Below, piece after piece: positions 32,702 through 45,040 of a DNA stretch of 64,000 nt; positions within the stretch are counted from its first letter, which is position 1, and every line of letters begins with the position of its first letter. The position numbers were made by a program, and so were the translations under genes. The stretch comes from Simmondsia chinensis (Eukaryota > Streptophyta > Magnoliopsida > Caryophyllales > Simmondsiaceae): assembly GCA_018398585.1 (NCBI GenBank), contig JAGTTD010000008.1:8258501-8322500 (forward strand). Reading direction: 5' to 3'. The notes under the pieces were generated by a model, which was not told the DNA's origin, searched no databases, and was given only the letters and a program-made list of their open reading frames with translations.

Positions 32702-35041
32702 TCCACCACCAAATCCCAAAACCCACCAACACATCACCGATTTCGACCACCACCACCACCATCTCCACCAAAACTCCATTTTCACCACCGAACACCACCA
32801 GCGCCAGTCTTCCCCTTCCATCAAGCTTTAGGTCCAAACACCAACTTCATCAACCTTCACCTCCATCTCAAATTTCAACCACCATTTATCATATACGTCC
32901 ATCACCGCCTACACCTCCCCACTCTCTAACTCCTTCTTCAACCATCGCAAATGTCGCACACCAATACAGGGGCATCCATCTTTGTTGATGGTCTACCCAA
33001 AGGAATGACAAATTCATGGCTTAGGGCTGTTTTCCGCACCTTCAGATTAATATATAACACATTTGGCCTTGTGAAAAGAAGACTGAGAACTACATGGTCT
33101 TATGGCTTTGTTCGGTTCCATGACTTGAATGAAGCTATACGGGCTGTCAATTCCATGAACGGAAGATGGGTTGCGGGTGTGAAGCTCAGGGTGCAATGAG
33201 AAAATCCAGTCAGAAGTGCATGACCTACATCCACTCATGTCCAACCACAGTGGAGCACGGCCCAGTAGATCAGAACTGCATGTAGGACTCAGGACTTGGG
33301 GAACGCATCAACTAATCAAAATGGGGCACATGCTAACACAGATATTTCAAGGATTGCAGTGTCAAATTCTAACAAGAGTGTTGAGGCATGGCTTAAGTGG
33401 TCAATAATTGCTCATTCATCTGTTGAGGTCAGTCTTGATGATGTTATTACATTTATCACCGATAATGACCTCTACGGGCTTACACCTAAAGGCTTAAGCA
33501 ACAATTCCTTTATTCTGGTCTGTGATTCGCTTGACACGATGGATGCCTACCTCAGCCCCCGTAAGGAGATTCTCCTACGAATGTTCGGAGAAGTATATAA
33601 GTATTCTGGAGAGATGCATGGATCCCTTAGCAGAAGGGTTTGGCTCGAGATCCATGGATTATCTGTCCGGTGTTGGTCAAATGAATGCTTTGCTGATATC
33701 GCCAAAATTTGGGGGAAGTTCATTAGGGTGGATCCCAAAACATCCACTATGAGGTGCGTTGACATTACAAGGATTCTGATTAACACTTGCCACACAACTT
33801 GTATCCACCAAATAGTCCAGGTTCACCATAATGGGGGAACCCATTTGATCTTCGTAGAAGAAGGAATTTTTTTTAAGGAAGCTATGTATTAATACCAGAC
33901 TACTCTCCCAAAGTTATGTCCAGAGTAGTATCTGCTAGATTGTTCCCCATCACACTCCCCCCAAGGAAACGAATGCACGACCGTGGTTCGACATTCTTCA
34001 CAGGTTCAACCTTCTCTAAATCTGGTACCAGAACGCTCGATTATTAGTGAGGAGATTAGAATTCCTGCCCCGCGGTTGACAAATGAAGGGATGGGAGCTG
34101 CTTGGCAGCCGTATGGACATGTATCCCTCCACCTCAACGGCCAAATCATTAGGAGATGGGCCCTGCAGCGATCGCTCCTGCATGCCATGCCTTACCCTTC
34201 ACAGCAAGTGGAACATCCTCCTCTATTACTGCCATGGGTGGAATATGGTGAAGCTCCAGTGGATCAACATCATGCTCAGATAACCACACCTGATACCGAT
34301 ACTCGGGGAAGTAACAATGATAATGAGTCAACAACATCTGTGTCTGAATTCCCTCCAGAATTCGAGCCCATAGCAGTAATCGGTAACTCTCAAGCTGAGG
34401 ATAGGTTGCCGCAAAGTCAGCAAGTACCAGCTCCATCTATGGAGGAAAAAGGAAAAATTCCACACAACAAAAAGAGAGAGAAAAGCGACGAAGCACAAGA
34501 TAACGGAAAGAGAGAAGCGGGAGTTACAAGACTTCCTGAAAGATATGTCTCGTAGAAGTAGTGCTGGAAAATCATCCAAGGCAGCCGAAAAGAGGAAAAA
34601 CCGGAATAGGGAAAATCAAATCCAGAAAATCACAGAAGAAGAGTATGATGAGAGGATCCTGAAAGTGGAGCGGGTAATAGAGATAGGTGAAAAGGGGGGT
34701 TTCAACTTTGATAGTTTCAACCCGGCTATGGTGGCAGACATTCTTGCTCAATGATATGATTGGGTGTTGGGTTGTGCCTTCAGTCCCATTCTCAGTCCTT
34801 TGCTGGCCTTCTGGTTTTTTTTTAGTTAGGATCCCTGTTTGTGTTGGTTCTGCGTGTGCTGTTGTTTCTTGTCCCCGTGTCTTGTCTGGTCCTATCCTCG
34901 TTATCTGCATCGCTTTTTTGTTTCTGTTTTCTTGTTTTGTGTTGAATGTTTTTGGTCCCCGTGTGGTTGCGGTCAGACTCCGGCCTCGCCTAGCGAGTGG
35001 CCGACTTGTTTATTGATTTCATCGCAATTTATCAGAAAAAA
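32702..35041 (+). mobile_element. ORF1-only LINE (HAL1-like), complete copy B
   Basis: The exact 14-bp duplication ATGTAATTACATTT is at 32688-32701 and 35042-35055 (the first A may belong to the tail). Inside are a 249-bp C-rich leader, ORF1 with RRM and DUF4283-like parts (32951-34754), a 3' untranslated region of about 290 bp and a short A tail (35036-35041). There is no endonuclease, RT or RNase H. Since the outer ends are fixed by the duplication, the lack of ORF2 belongs to the inserted molecule. Copy A (12408-13320) has the same ORF1-to-tail junction. Confidence 0.85.
32951..34754 (+). pseudogene. LINE ORF1 with RRM and DUF4283-like domain, copy B
   Basis: About 600 codons, in one frame to 34552, then shifted by one. 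N-terminal RRM: SIFVDGLPKGMTNSWL (RNP2) and TWSYGFVRFHDLNEA (RNP1). After stops at 33197, 33221 and 33266 comes the DUF4283-like block of plant L1 ORF1 proteins (RVWLEIHGLSVRCWSNECF, IWGKFIRVDPKT, at about 33638-33745). The C-terminus is Pro-rich, acidic and basic, and ends ERVIEIGEKGGFNFDSF then VADILAQ. It would bind element RNA. At least one further stop near 33890 and the frameshift make this copy inactive. Confidence 0.82.
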
Positions 35042-35413
35042 ATGTAATTACATTTGTGGTTATATTGTATTGTATTGTTATTATGAATTTGAGTAGCTTC
35101 ACTTAGTGTAATGTTTGAAATTTATTTATTTAATATAAATTATTGCTATTGTTGTTGGTCATTTTTGCAAAGTATATTGCCCTTACTATATATAATATCA
35201 TTTTTAAAAACTTTCACCCTTTATGTTTTCATCCAAAAAGTAATGCATAATTTTCATATATATAATATTGGCTCAACAAAAATTTAACGAGTACCTAAAT
35301 GATGAAATGACCCATATATATTATTATTATTATTCACTATATTAAATATAGTAAATAGAAAGCAAGATACATTCCCAATGTCCCAATGGTACCCTGAAGA
35401 CTATATTTAATAC

Positions 35414-35628
35414 GAACACACCCAGTGTCTCAAGGACTCCTGCCTACGCAGAGTCTGTGGGGGTCGGATGTACGCAGTCGTCCCCCTTCAGGGCTGTTCC
35501 AAATGCCCCCTACCTTAGGGTAAGGACTTCCCAGGAGGTCACCCATCCTGTTACTGCTCTCGCCCAAGCATGCTTGACTTCGCAGTTCTAATAGGATCCG
35601 GTGATGGCGTATTGGTGCCCTCTTTGGT
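35414..35628 (-). mobile_element. SINE with a 5S rRNA-derived head
   Basis: A 215-bp insert with the exact 19-bp duplication TGAAGACTATATTTAATAC at 35395-35413 and 35629-35647. On the minus strand the 5' part is 5S rRNA sequence. The 3' part carries CGACTGCGTACATC, then GACTCTGCGTAGGCAGGAGT and CACTGGGTGTGTTC, the 3' module of the Au/Angio-type SINEs and of the LINE at 10134. A single copy, a long target duplication and the absence of TG..CA ends mark a SINE rather than an LTR element. The internal 5S promoter would drive RNA polymerase III. Confidence 0.85.
35522..35624 (-). pseudogene. 5S rRNA-derived segment
   Basis: The minus strand retains ACCGGATCC, AAGTCAAGCATGCTTGGGC (A box, two changes from the plant 5S consensus as I know it), GAGCAGT (intermediate element) and GGATGGGTGACCTCCTGGGA (C box, unchanged), ending GTCC. 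The first bases and the terminal stem are degenerate or missing, and the 3' end runs on into SINE sequence. It is therefore not a functional 5S gene but keeps the internal promoter. Confidence 0.88.
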
Positions 35629-36086
35629 TGAAGACTATATTTAATACAATGAATAATAACGATAATATATACAGATCATTTCTTCATTTAGGTAATCGTT
35701 AAATTTTTGTTGAGCCAATATTATATACATGAAAATTCATTACTTTTTGGATGAAAACATAAATGATGAAAGTTTTTAAAAATAATATTATACACAGTAA
35801 GGGCAACATACTTTGTAAAAATGACCAAGAAGAAAAGTATTATTTAGAAAAGGACAAGAAAAGGTATCAACTAGTTATAAGTGACCATGACAATTAGTTA
35901 AAAATGACCTGACAACCAAGAAGAATATGTGGCAGATGACATGACAATCAAAAAGATGACACATATAATGTCATGATAAAATTAGTATACTTTTTTTAAA
36001 AATTTAAAAATTATTAAAATTTTAAATTATTTATGCAAAATAGTTTTAATACAATAATTTTTAGAGTACAAATTAGCTGTGCTTCC

Positions 36087-36088
<2 letters not shown>

Positions 36089-36138
<50 letters not shown>
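36089..36138. repeat. poly(A) run of 50
   Basis: An uninterrupted A50 tract. No LINE or processed-gene body is recognisable immediately upstream (35829-36088 is AT-rich and non-coding), so its origin is unclear. Confidence 0.9.
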
Positions 36139-36142
<4 letters not shown>

Positions 36143-37651
36143 TTCATTGGACGTACGCCGTTTGAACGAGCTACAGTAAATGGTGCCATTTTGGTAAATA
36201 TTTTTGAAAGTGTGCTATTTTGGTAATTTTTTTTCAAAACTATGCCAATTGGGTAAAAAATTCCAATAGTTATGTGTTTTTTAATGATATTTTTGGTTGT
36301 TTAATCCCTTTGGGATTTATTCCCTTTAATAATGCATTCAATTTCATCATTATAATTGTCATCTTATAATGCAAAAAAGAATAGGTATTAGTGATTAAAT
36401 AGTCATGGCTAACACAAGGATAAAATTCATGAGGTCAAATCTTATATTTTACTATGATCGTGTATATTTGATATACCCATTGTTTATTATTGAAAATCTT
36501 GGTTTATTGGTGACCAGGGTTGGAGAGACAAATAATTTAGAAGATAAGATAAACAATAAAAGACTAAGAAATACATTTATTATATTTTAGTGAGAATCCT
36601 TTTATTATGCGGCATTCATTGCACCTATAAATTGAACTAGTGGTTCATATTTTGTTTTGCAATGAAAACAACACGAAGATAGAGAACAATGAAAGAGGAT
36701 TAAAGAATGAAAAAAATGTAAAATCAAAGCTTTTTAGTATAGTTTAAAATAATGTGATGTTCTATTTCATAGTTGATTAATTTTGTTTATGTTTACTCTT
36801 GTAGTGGGTAATAAGGATAAGCAAAATGTGGAAAGCAATGTCCAATGAGGAAAAGCAACCATAGATAAGTGATGCAAAGAATGATTCAAGTATGTATTAA
36901 ATTCGCAAAATTAATGACTTTTCTAAATCAAGGGTAATATATGTTAAAAATACGTACTACTAGTTTCTTTTGGTTACAAGTTGCAAAATAATAGTACTTA
37001 TTATACATTGCACGCCACAACGAGTAATTATAATGTTGAAAAGCTTGTTTGAGAGAAGAAGATGCCATTGAAGAGTTGGGATTGGGTAGTTTATAAAGTG
37101 CATAAAAAATAAGTTTAGATATGTGCCAAATTTAATTGACAGTTTTGATCTGATGTCTCAAATTCGGTACATTGAAAGAAAAGAAAACTTGTTAAGTGAA
37201 AAAGATATTAAGGTATTATTGGGATTCAAAACAGGAATTGAGATTGATGATAGTGAAGATGAACCGAATGTGAATGATTTGTACAAAGAGTTTGGGGGTT
37301 GAACATGTTGTCAGATGGAAGAAGCATTGGTTACATATGGTAATGTTGATGACAAATTCAAAATGTCAGTGGTGCTTTATGCATTGACTACAATTATGTG
37401 TTCGATGGCAAAATCAAATCCAAAGAACTTATGGTGTAATTTTGCAAGTGAAAGTAACAAAGCATCAAGAACAAATTGGGCGAATTTTGTGTTTCAAGGA
37501 ATTTTAAAGGGAGTACTAGAATACAAAAAAGAACAAGAAAAGAATGAATAAGTGCATTTTTTTCCTTATAGTAAGTAAAATTTGTACTTATTTGTGATTC
37601 TATTTATACATATAAATATATATTAAATTTCTTTATTTTTCTAAATGTGGT

Positions 37652-37685
<34 letters not shown>

Positions 37686-38505
37686 TTGAGCATTCAATCA
37701 AGGGACCCTAATGCCTCCATCGAAAAGGAGATCCCTCATTGTCGCTATTGCACAAAGTAGAAGTGTAGGCCAATAAAGCATACCCACTCCAAAAATATAA
37801 AAATTTTGATAATGTCAAGGTAGTACATGATGAAATTGAAAAAGGTACTTTTTGTAATTTCTTGTGACATATACAATTGGTTTTAATTTTCAGTGCTTGA
37901 TATTATACAGATGTCAAAGGAACTAATTCATCGAAGAAAAAGCCTCTCCTATTTAGAAGTCGTACCTCCTTCTCCGTCATCCCTTTTTTCTAGCGATAAA
38001 GATGTGGAGGAGCAATGTGTGCCAATTGATGAGTTGGCTGTAATAGTGCATCCCCATGTTGTACGAAGAGTTATGTTGAATTGTCTACGAAGCATGAAGA
38101 CTTAGCTGCCAAGTCAAACAAATTTTTGAAATCACAAATGAGGTGAAACAAAATAAGGTGAATGAAAAAAGAAGTGATGGAAATTTAAGCAATTCGAACA
38201 GTGCCACGGATGAAAATGTATGAATTGACACATTAGATGAAGATGTTTATTTTCTAAACATAAGAAAGATATTATATCTGAAAAATCTTCATTATTATCT
38301 AGTCCATCCCTAGTGTAGGTATAGAAACAACCGGTATACATTTAACGTTAAGCGAGGATGATGTTCCTCCAATACCCTTCTTTCAAAAATCTCAAGTCAC
38401 ATGTGGAAACCAAGGTCATAGATGGAATTAAAACAAGAGCCGCTCTATGTGATTTCCACACTTTCTTTGTAGACCGTGAATGATGATTCTGCGCCACCAC
38501 CTCAT
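36139..38505. other. unassigned DNA with gene-like fragments
   Basis: Starts with ATTTTGGTAA-type repeats (36190-36260) as seen at ends of Mutator-like elements. It holds a plant-mobile-domain-like fragment (37090-37551), a T run of about 31 (37654-37684) and an unrecognised 70-codon frame (37893-38105). No element ends were found. Confidence 0.4.
37090..37551 (+). pseudogene. plant mobile domain / DUF1985-like fragment
   Basis: One frame reads DSFDLMSQIRYIERKENLLS, then KDIKVLLGFKTGIEI, DLYKEFGG, stop (37300), and then 78 open codons beginning MEEALVTYGNVDDKFKMSVV with LYALTTIMCSM and TNWANFVFQGILKGV. The layout (helical block, KVLLGF, then VLYAL) recalls the PMD/DUF1985 proteins spread by plant transposons. 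This is recognition by style, not by a catalytic motif. Confidence 0.4.
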
Positions 38506-39203
38506 TGTTAGAAAATAACGATATAGTGCACCAAAAATTCAACAAAAATATAATAAAGTAGAGATGCTCAATGAAAATAACAATAACAATAACAATCTAA
38601 AGACAATATAATATAGAAAAGCTTAAGAAACACCTGTGTTGGGTTGAGGCACGTGAGAACGCTCTCCTTAGAAAGGAAACGCCCCTCCTGCACGAGTATT
38701 GTATTTGTATACGCTCCTTTCCCAGGATTCAACAACCCGTCGGACCTCTATCAGTGCAGCGATCAAAGATCCCCGAACTATAATTACCAAGCTCACAATT
38801 TTTTCACAAGAATAAAGGGGATTGGAAGAATAAGATATTTTTTGTTGTTGTGTGTTTTTTTCATTAAACACATATGCTTATATACACATAAGTGTCCCCC
38901 TAATTTCATATTCTTTATGCATTGAACTGGTCAAAGCAAATCAATCCCAGTAATTATGATTTTCTCTTTCAATGTAATGTTCAACAACATAAATGCATGG
39001 TCAATGGAATTAGTGCTCAACAGTAAGCATTGCAAAGGCTTGAATTTTTCTTTAACGGCTTCTGCAATTAAAAATAAGGATTTAATAGCATACTAAGTTT
39101 AAATATTAAGTTTAGTATTCAGCATTTTTTTTTAAATAAATAATATAAAAATATATATATAAATATATTTTTAAATCACTAAAATACATAATTTTTTCCA
39201 ACA
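38506..39203 (-). repeat. copia LTR 1 (outer 3' LTR)
   Basis: On the minus strand it starts TGTTGGAAAAAATTATG after a purine tract (GTGAGGGAT) and ends TTTTCTAACA. It is 698 bp. CTCAT abuts its outer side. Confidence 0.9.
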
Positions 39204-39762
39204 ATCCCTCACATGATTTGAAAATTACAAAACTTAGTGAGCATTGTACTTCGTCAATACATGTAGTTACCTTTTGCGTTTGAACCAACACTTAGTGTAA
39301 ATGAGCTTTAACCAGAAGAAACCATAGTAGCAAAGACGCCTTGAACTAGATCTCTTATAGCCAGGTCTAGACCCACCACACACATAGAATACTGGTAATT
39401 ATAAAGTTCTATCAGTGGGGCGCGTTACAGTCATGCGCACAAATCCTGTATCATGAGTGTCATTAGGGAACAACCCATTTCCCACAGTGGCGACCCCACC
39501 ACCACACCCACGTAAGTGAACCCTCCAAGGGTGATCTGTGATCATCACCTCGCACATATCATGCCATCAGGTCCATTAAGAGTTTACCTCTGTCTTAAAC
39601 ACCACAGTAAAGAGCACCTCACCTTAGGAATGGAAACCGGGAATACCCCGCTATATATAGTATAACTTGTGCTCTATCAACCACCCATCAGTTTCGTTTG
39701 TACCCGTTGAACCTCATTCATGGGATCGCCATACCTCTGAGGACGGGCTTCCACTGTGGTGA

Positions 39763-42700
39763 TTAGTTTATGGGCTTCAGTCCCATTCCCCCCGATGATT
39801 GAGCGACTTGCTGGCGCGCAAGTCCTTTCGTGAGCGGATCCGCTACATTATCTTCTGACCTGATAAAATCAACAGCAATTACACCATAAGAAATTAGATG
39901 TCTTATCGTTCTATGCCTTACCCTTAAATGCCTCATTTTCTCATTCAAATTTTTACTTTTAGTCTTAGCTATTGCAGCTTGACTATCGCAATATAATAAA
40001 ATTGGAGGTACAGGTTTAGGCAATAATGGTATGTCGACCATAAAACTTTTAATCCATTCAACTTTAGTACTAGCAGCATCTAGTGCCACTATTTTAGCCT
40101 CCATAGTGGAACGAGAGATAATAGCCTGCTTTGCAGACTTCCAAGATACTGCACCACCACCAAATGTAAACACATAACCACTTGTTGATTTAGTGTCTTC
40201 AGAGTCTGCAATCTAGTTAGCATCACTGTATCCTTCAACCACAGCAGGAAAACCACAATAGTGAATAGCATGATTTAGAGTTCCTTTTAGGTATTTAAAT
40301 ACCCTCTCTAGAGCACTCCAATGTAAAATACTTGGGTTATGTGTATATCTTCCTAATCTAGATACAGCATAAGATATATCAGGTCTAGTATGATTGGCCA
40401 AATGCAATAAAGATCCAATAATTTGGGAATATTTATATTGTGAAACACCCTCACCCATATTCTTCGTTAACTTTATTGTTGGATCAAAAGGGCTTGAAAC
40501 AGGCGAGGCATTAGCATAACCAAACTTAAACAACAATTTCTCAATGTAGTGTGCTTGAGACAATATAATGCCATTTTCATTTTTAATTAATTTCATTCCT
40601 CGTATAACATCAACCGGACCAAGATCTTTCATATCAAAACTATTGGACAAGAAAGATTTAGTGTCCACAACATCACAAAGCTTACTTCCAAATATTAGTC
40701 TGTCATCAACATATAAACAAAGTATAACACATTGGTCACTAATTGGTTTAATATATACACATTTATCTGCACTATTTATTTGAAAACCATTTGAAAGCAT
40801 CACTTGGTCAAATTTATCTTGCCATTGTTTAGGAGCTTGTTTTAAACCTAAAGAGATTTAACAAGCCTACACACTTTATTTTCTTACCCGGGAATTACAA
40901 ACCCATCTGGTTGGTCCATGTAAATTTCTTCTTCTAAATCACCATTCAAAAATGCCGTCTTAACATCCATTTGATGAGTTTCTAACTTATAGATAGAGGC
41001 AAGAGCCAATAAAATTCTTATTATAGTAATTTGAGAAACTGGTGAGTATGTATCAAAATAATCAACTCCTTCCTCTTGTTTAAATCCCTTAGCTACAAGT
41101 CTTGCTTTAAATTTATCAATTGACCCATCCGTTCTTAATTTTTTGCGGAAAACACATTTACAACCAATCGTTTTGCACCCATAGGGTAAATCAGTCAAGA
41201 CCCAAGTTTTGTTGGACATAAGGGAATTTATTTCGTCTCTTGCTGCTTCTTTCCAAAAAGGAGCATCAACCGATTGCATTGCTTCTCTATAAGTTTTAGG
41301 ATCATCTTCTAGCAAGAATGTGTAAAAGTCATCACCAAATGTTTTAGATTTTCTAGCTTTTTTACTTCTCCTAGGCTCATCATGAGAATAATCATCATTC
41401 TCTAGGCGTATAGGTGTAGGTGAGCTAGAAGAATTACCATCAAAATTTTGTATAGAAATCTTATTTTTCATAGGAAAAATACTTTCAAAGAAGGCAGCAT
41501 CACGAGATTCAATAATGGTATTATTAGAAATTTCAGGAACTTCTGAATTTAATACCAAAAACCTATAAGTGGTACTATTTAAAGAATATCCAACAAATGC
41601 ACAATCAACAGTTTTAGGGCCAATTTTTCTTTTCTTTGCAATGGGAATATTCACCTTAGCCAAATACCCCCACACTTTTAAGTGTTTTAAAGAAGGTTTT
41701 CTTTTCTTCCACAATTCATACGGCGTTTTATCAATATTTTTATATGGTACTCCATTCAAAATATAGCATACAGAAAAAAGAGCTGCACCCCATAAGCTAT
41801 TAGGTAAAGCAGAACTTATGAGCATCACATTGACCATATCTAATAATGTTCTATTTTTCCTTTCTGCTACATCATTAGATTGGCGAGAATAAGGTGGTGA
41901 TACTTGATGCATGATACCATGAATTTCACAAAATTCACTCATATCTGTTAAAGCATATTCACCACCCCAATCAAAACGTAATATTTTTATTTTTCGTTCT
42001 AATTGAATTTCCACTTCCGCCTTATAAATCTTAAATTTATCAAATAACTCACTCTTCAAATTAATCTAATAAACATAGCAGTATTTTGAGAAATCTTCTA
42101 TAAAAGTAATAAAATATCTTTTACCACCTCGAGTTAAGACAAGGTTATTATCGCAAACATCACTATGAACTAATTCTAACAACTTGGTTTCTCTATGTGC
42201 TGATTTGAATGGTTTTCTAGGTTGTTTGGCTTGTACACATATTTCACATTTTTCTTTCATATTAACATGAGACATAGGGATAAGGTCCATATGCATCATT
42301 CTTTTCATTGTATTTAAGTTAACGTGACCAAGTCTACCATGCCAAGCATCACAACTTTCAACATTTGAAATAGATAAAGAAGATGCGGATATTGAATTAT
42401 TAGAAGAATGCAATACACTCAACCGAAAAAAACCATCTAACAAGTATCCTTTACCAACAAAGGAACCGAATCTACTTATCACTACTTTATTTGACTCAAA
42501 AACAACTTTAAAACCTTGTTGAACTAAAAGAGACGCACTAATTAAGTTCTTCCTAATGTCAGGTACGTGAAGAACATCATCCAAAGTTAAGAATTTTCCA
42601 GATGACAACTCTAAATGGACTTTTCCTTGTCCTAGGACACAAGCCGCACTCCCATTCCCCATGCTCACAGTTCTTGTGCTTGGTACCTGATAAGACGAAA

Positions 42701-43724
42701 ATGAGGTTTTATCAGCGCACACATGAACATTTTCCCCAGAGTCAATCCACCACTCGTGTGTACTCAAAGATATTGAATTCAACTCTGGGCTACTAACAAA
42801 ATACCTGTTAGCATGGGAATCGGAGTTAGCCCCCACAGTCACCACATTAGCTTGTGGTTTAGTAGCATTTTGAGATTTAGAGGGTTGTCCATGACGGTGG
42901 TAGCAATCCTTAGCTCTGTGATTGGTCTTCCCACATACCCAACACTGGTTCTGATTATTATTGTCTTTAGGCCTATTGTTCTTATTGTTGTTATTCCTAC
43001 CATGATATTGTTTAGAACCATTTTCCTTGAAAGATTTTTTCCTTGGCTTATAAGAATTTTCAACAATATGAGCCTTAGCTTGATACTTAGTTTTTTGCAT
43101 TTGATTCTTAGAGGAGCGATGGTTATCCTCAATTTTCAAAGCAACATACAATTTTTCCAAAGTAAAATTTTCAGGTTTATGTTTTAAACTTCGAGCAAAA
43201 TCGGACCAAATGGTGGCAACTTTTTATTAAGTGAAGTAATAAGCACTATGTCATTGATTTCAATTCCCTTTATTTTCATGTTAAAACTATTTTTTGAAAC
43301 TCATGAATTTGGTCTATAACACTTTTACCATCAACCATTTGAAAATCAAGCCAAATTTCAACTGAGCATCGTTTTAAACCTCTTTCTTCTGTCCCATATC
43401 TATAATCAAGTGCATTCTATGGTTCTAAAGCAGATTTAGTATGACAGAATGCTATAAATATTATCAGACAAGGCACTTAAAATTCTAGCATGACACAAAA
43501 TATCTTTATCATTAGAAGTTGACTTATCAGTTGAAGTAGAATCACTACTCATAGGGGTACCACTAGATTCCGAGGTTTTTTTCAATACCTTTTTACTTAT
43601 CATTGAGAAGAACCGAAAATAATCCTAATTCGGTAAGCCGAAACTTCTTCTGTTGTTGCCAACAGAGAAAATTTTGTCCCGTAAATTTTTCTGGTTGACT
43701 AGTCAGAGCATTTAAAAGGTCCAT
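39763..43724 (-). pseudogene. copia gag-pol, copy A (fragmented)
   Basis: Gag ATG at 43724-43722. Gag, zinc knuckle CWVCGKTNHRAKDC and protease WWIDSGENVH lie in one open stretch (43160-42066) that ends at a stop in integrase. The integrase triad looks present: HSDVCD (about 42160), RFDWGGEY and VAERKN. RT with intact YVDD (40713-40702) and RNase H ([21 protein letters not shown]) follow in further pieces (42059-40884, 40803-40213, 40173-39763). The early gag (43200-43620) has several frame breaks. The catalytic motifs are better kept than in copy B, but the frame is worse. Confidence 0.88.
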
Positions 43725-43776
43725 GTTTAAAGTCTTTTTTTTTTTTTTTTGATTAAGCTAATTTTCTTTCTAAGAT

Positions 43777-44481
43777 TGTTAGAAAATAACGATATAGTGC
43801 ACCAAAAATTCAACAAAAATATAATAAAGTAGAGATGCTCAATGAAAATAACAATAACAATAACAATCTAAAGACAATATAATTTAGAAAAGGTCAAGAA
43901 ACGCCTATGTTGGGTTGAGGCACGTGAGACCGCTCTCTTTAGAAAGGAAACGCCCCTCCTGCACGAGTATTGTATTTGTATATGATCCTTTCCCAGGATT
44001 CAACAACCCGTCGGACCTCTATCAGTGCAGCGATCAAAGATCCCCGAACTATAATTACCAAGCTCACAATTTTTTCACAAGAATAAAGGGGATTGGAAGA
44101 ATAAGATATTTTTTTGTTGTTGTGTGTTTTTTTCATCAAACACATATGCTTATATATACATAAGTATCCCCCTAATTTCATATTCTTTATGCATTGAACT
44201 GATCAAAGCAAATCAATCCCAGTAATTGTGATTTTCTCTTTCAATGCAATGCTCAAGAACATAAATGCATGGTCAATTGAATTAGTTCTCAACAGTAAGT
44301 ATTGCAACGGCTTGAATTTTTCTTTAACGGCTTCTGCAATAAAAAATAAGGATTTAATAGCATACTAAGTTTAAATATTAAGTTTAGTATTCATCAATTT
44401 TTTTTTACAAATAAATAATATAAAAAATATATATATATAAATATATTTTTAAATCACTAAAATACATAATTTTTTCCAACA
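43777..44481 (-). repeat. copia LTR 2 (shared middle LTR)
   Basis: 705 bp with the same TG..CA ends as LTR 1 and LTR 3. It serves as 5' LTR of copy A and 3' LTR of copy B. No 5-bp duplication flanks it: the left neighbour is copy A's leader, the right neighbour copy B's polypurine tract. Confidence 0.92.
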
Positions 44482-45040
44482 ATCCCTCACATGATTTGAA
44501 AATTACAAAACTTAGTGAGCATTGTAATCCGTTAATACATGCAGGTACCTTTCGGGTTTGAACCAACACTTAGTGTAAATCAGCTTTAACCTGAAGAAAC
44601 CATAGTAGCATAGACGCCTTGAACTAGATCTCTTATAACCAGGTTTAGACCCACCACACACATAGAATACTGGTAATTATAAAGTTCTATCAGTGGGGCA
44701 CGTTACGGTCATGCGCACAAATCCTGTCTCATGTGTGTCATTAGAGAACAACCCATTTCCCACAGTGGCGACCCCACCACCACACCCACGTAGGTGAACC
44801 CTCCAGGGGTGATCTGTGATCATCACCCCGCACATATCGTGCCATCAAGTCCATTAAGAGTTTACCTCTGTCTTCAACACCACAGTAAAGAGCACCTCAC
44901 CTTAGGAATGGAACCCCATAATACCCCGCTATATATAGTATAACTTGTGCTCTATCAACCACCCATCAGTTTCTTTTGTACCCGTTGAACCTCATTCATG
45001 GGATCGCCATACCTCTAAGGACGGGTTTCCACTGTGGTGA

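Larger units (their letters stand above)
35155..35828. mobile_element. long inverted-repeat element with a SINE in its loop
   Basis: The left arm (35155 to about 35350) starts TTGGTCATTTTTGCAAAG. The right arm (about 35640-35828) ends CTTTGTAAAAATGACCAA, its inverted copy. The two match imperfectly for about 190-200 bp (shared words CAACAAAAATTTAACGA against TCGTTAAATTTTTGTTG). The middle held about 50 bp before a 215-bp SINE entered. There is no transposase. The long arms suggest a foldback or Mutator-type non-autonomous DNA element. No outer duplication was established. Confidence 0.7.

Noticed and set aside
32951..33199. Host RNA-binding protein gene with an RRM
   Set aside because: It is followed in the same frame by the DUF4283-like block of plant LINE ORF1 and lies inside a LINE with target duplication and poly(A).
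35414..35628. Cassandra-type LTR element or a genuine 5S gene
   Set aside because: Only one 5S copy, no TG..CA ends, a 19-bp instead of a 5-bp duplication, and a SINE 3' module. The 5S ends are missing, so it is not a working rRNA gene.
43777..44481. Two independent copia insertions side by side
   Set aside because: They share the middle LTR and only the outermost LTRs are flanked by CTCAT.
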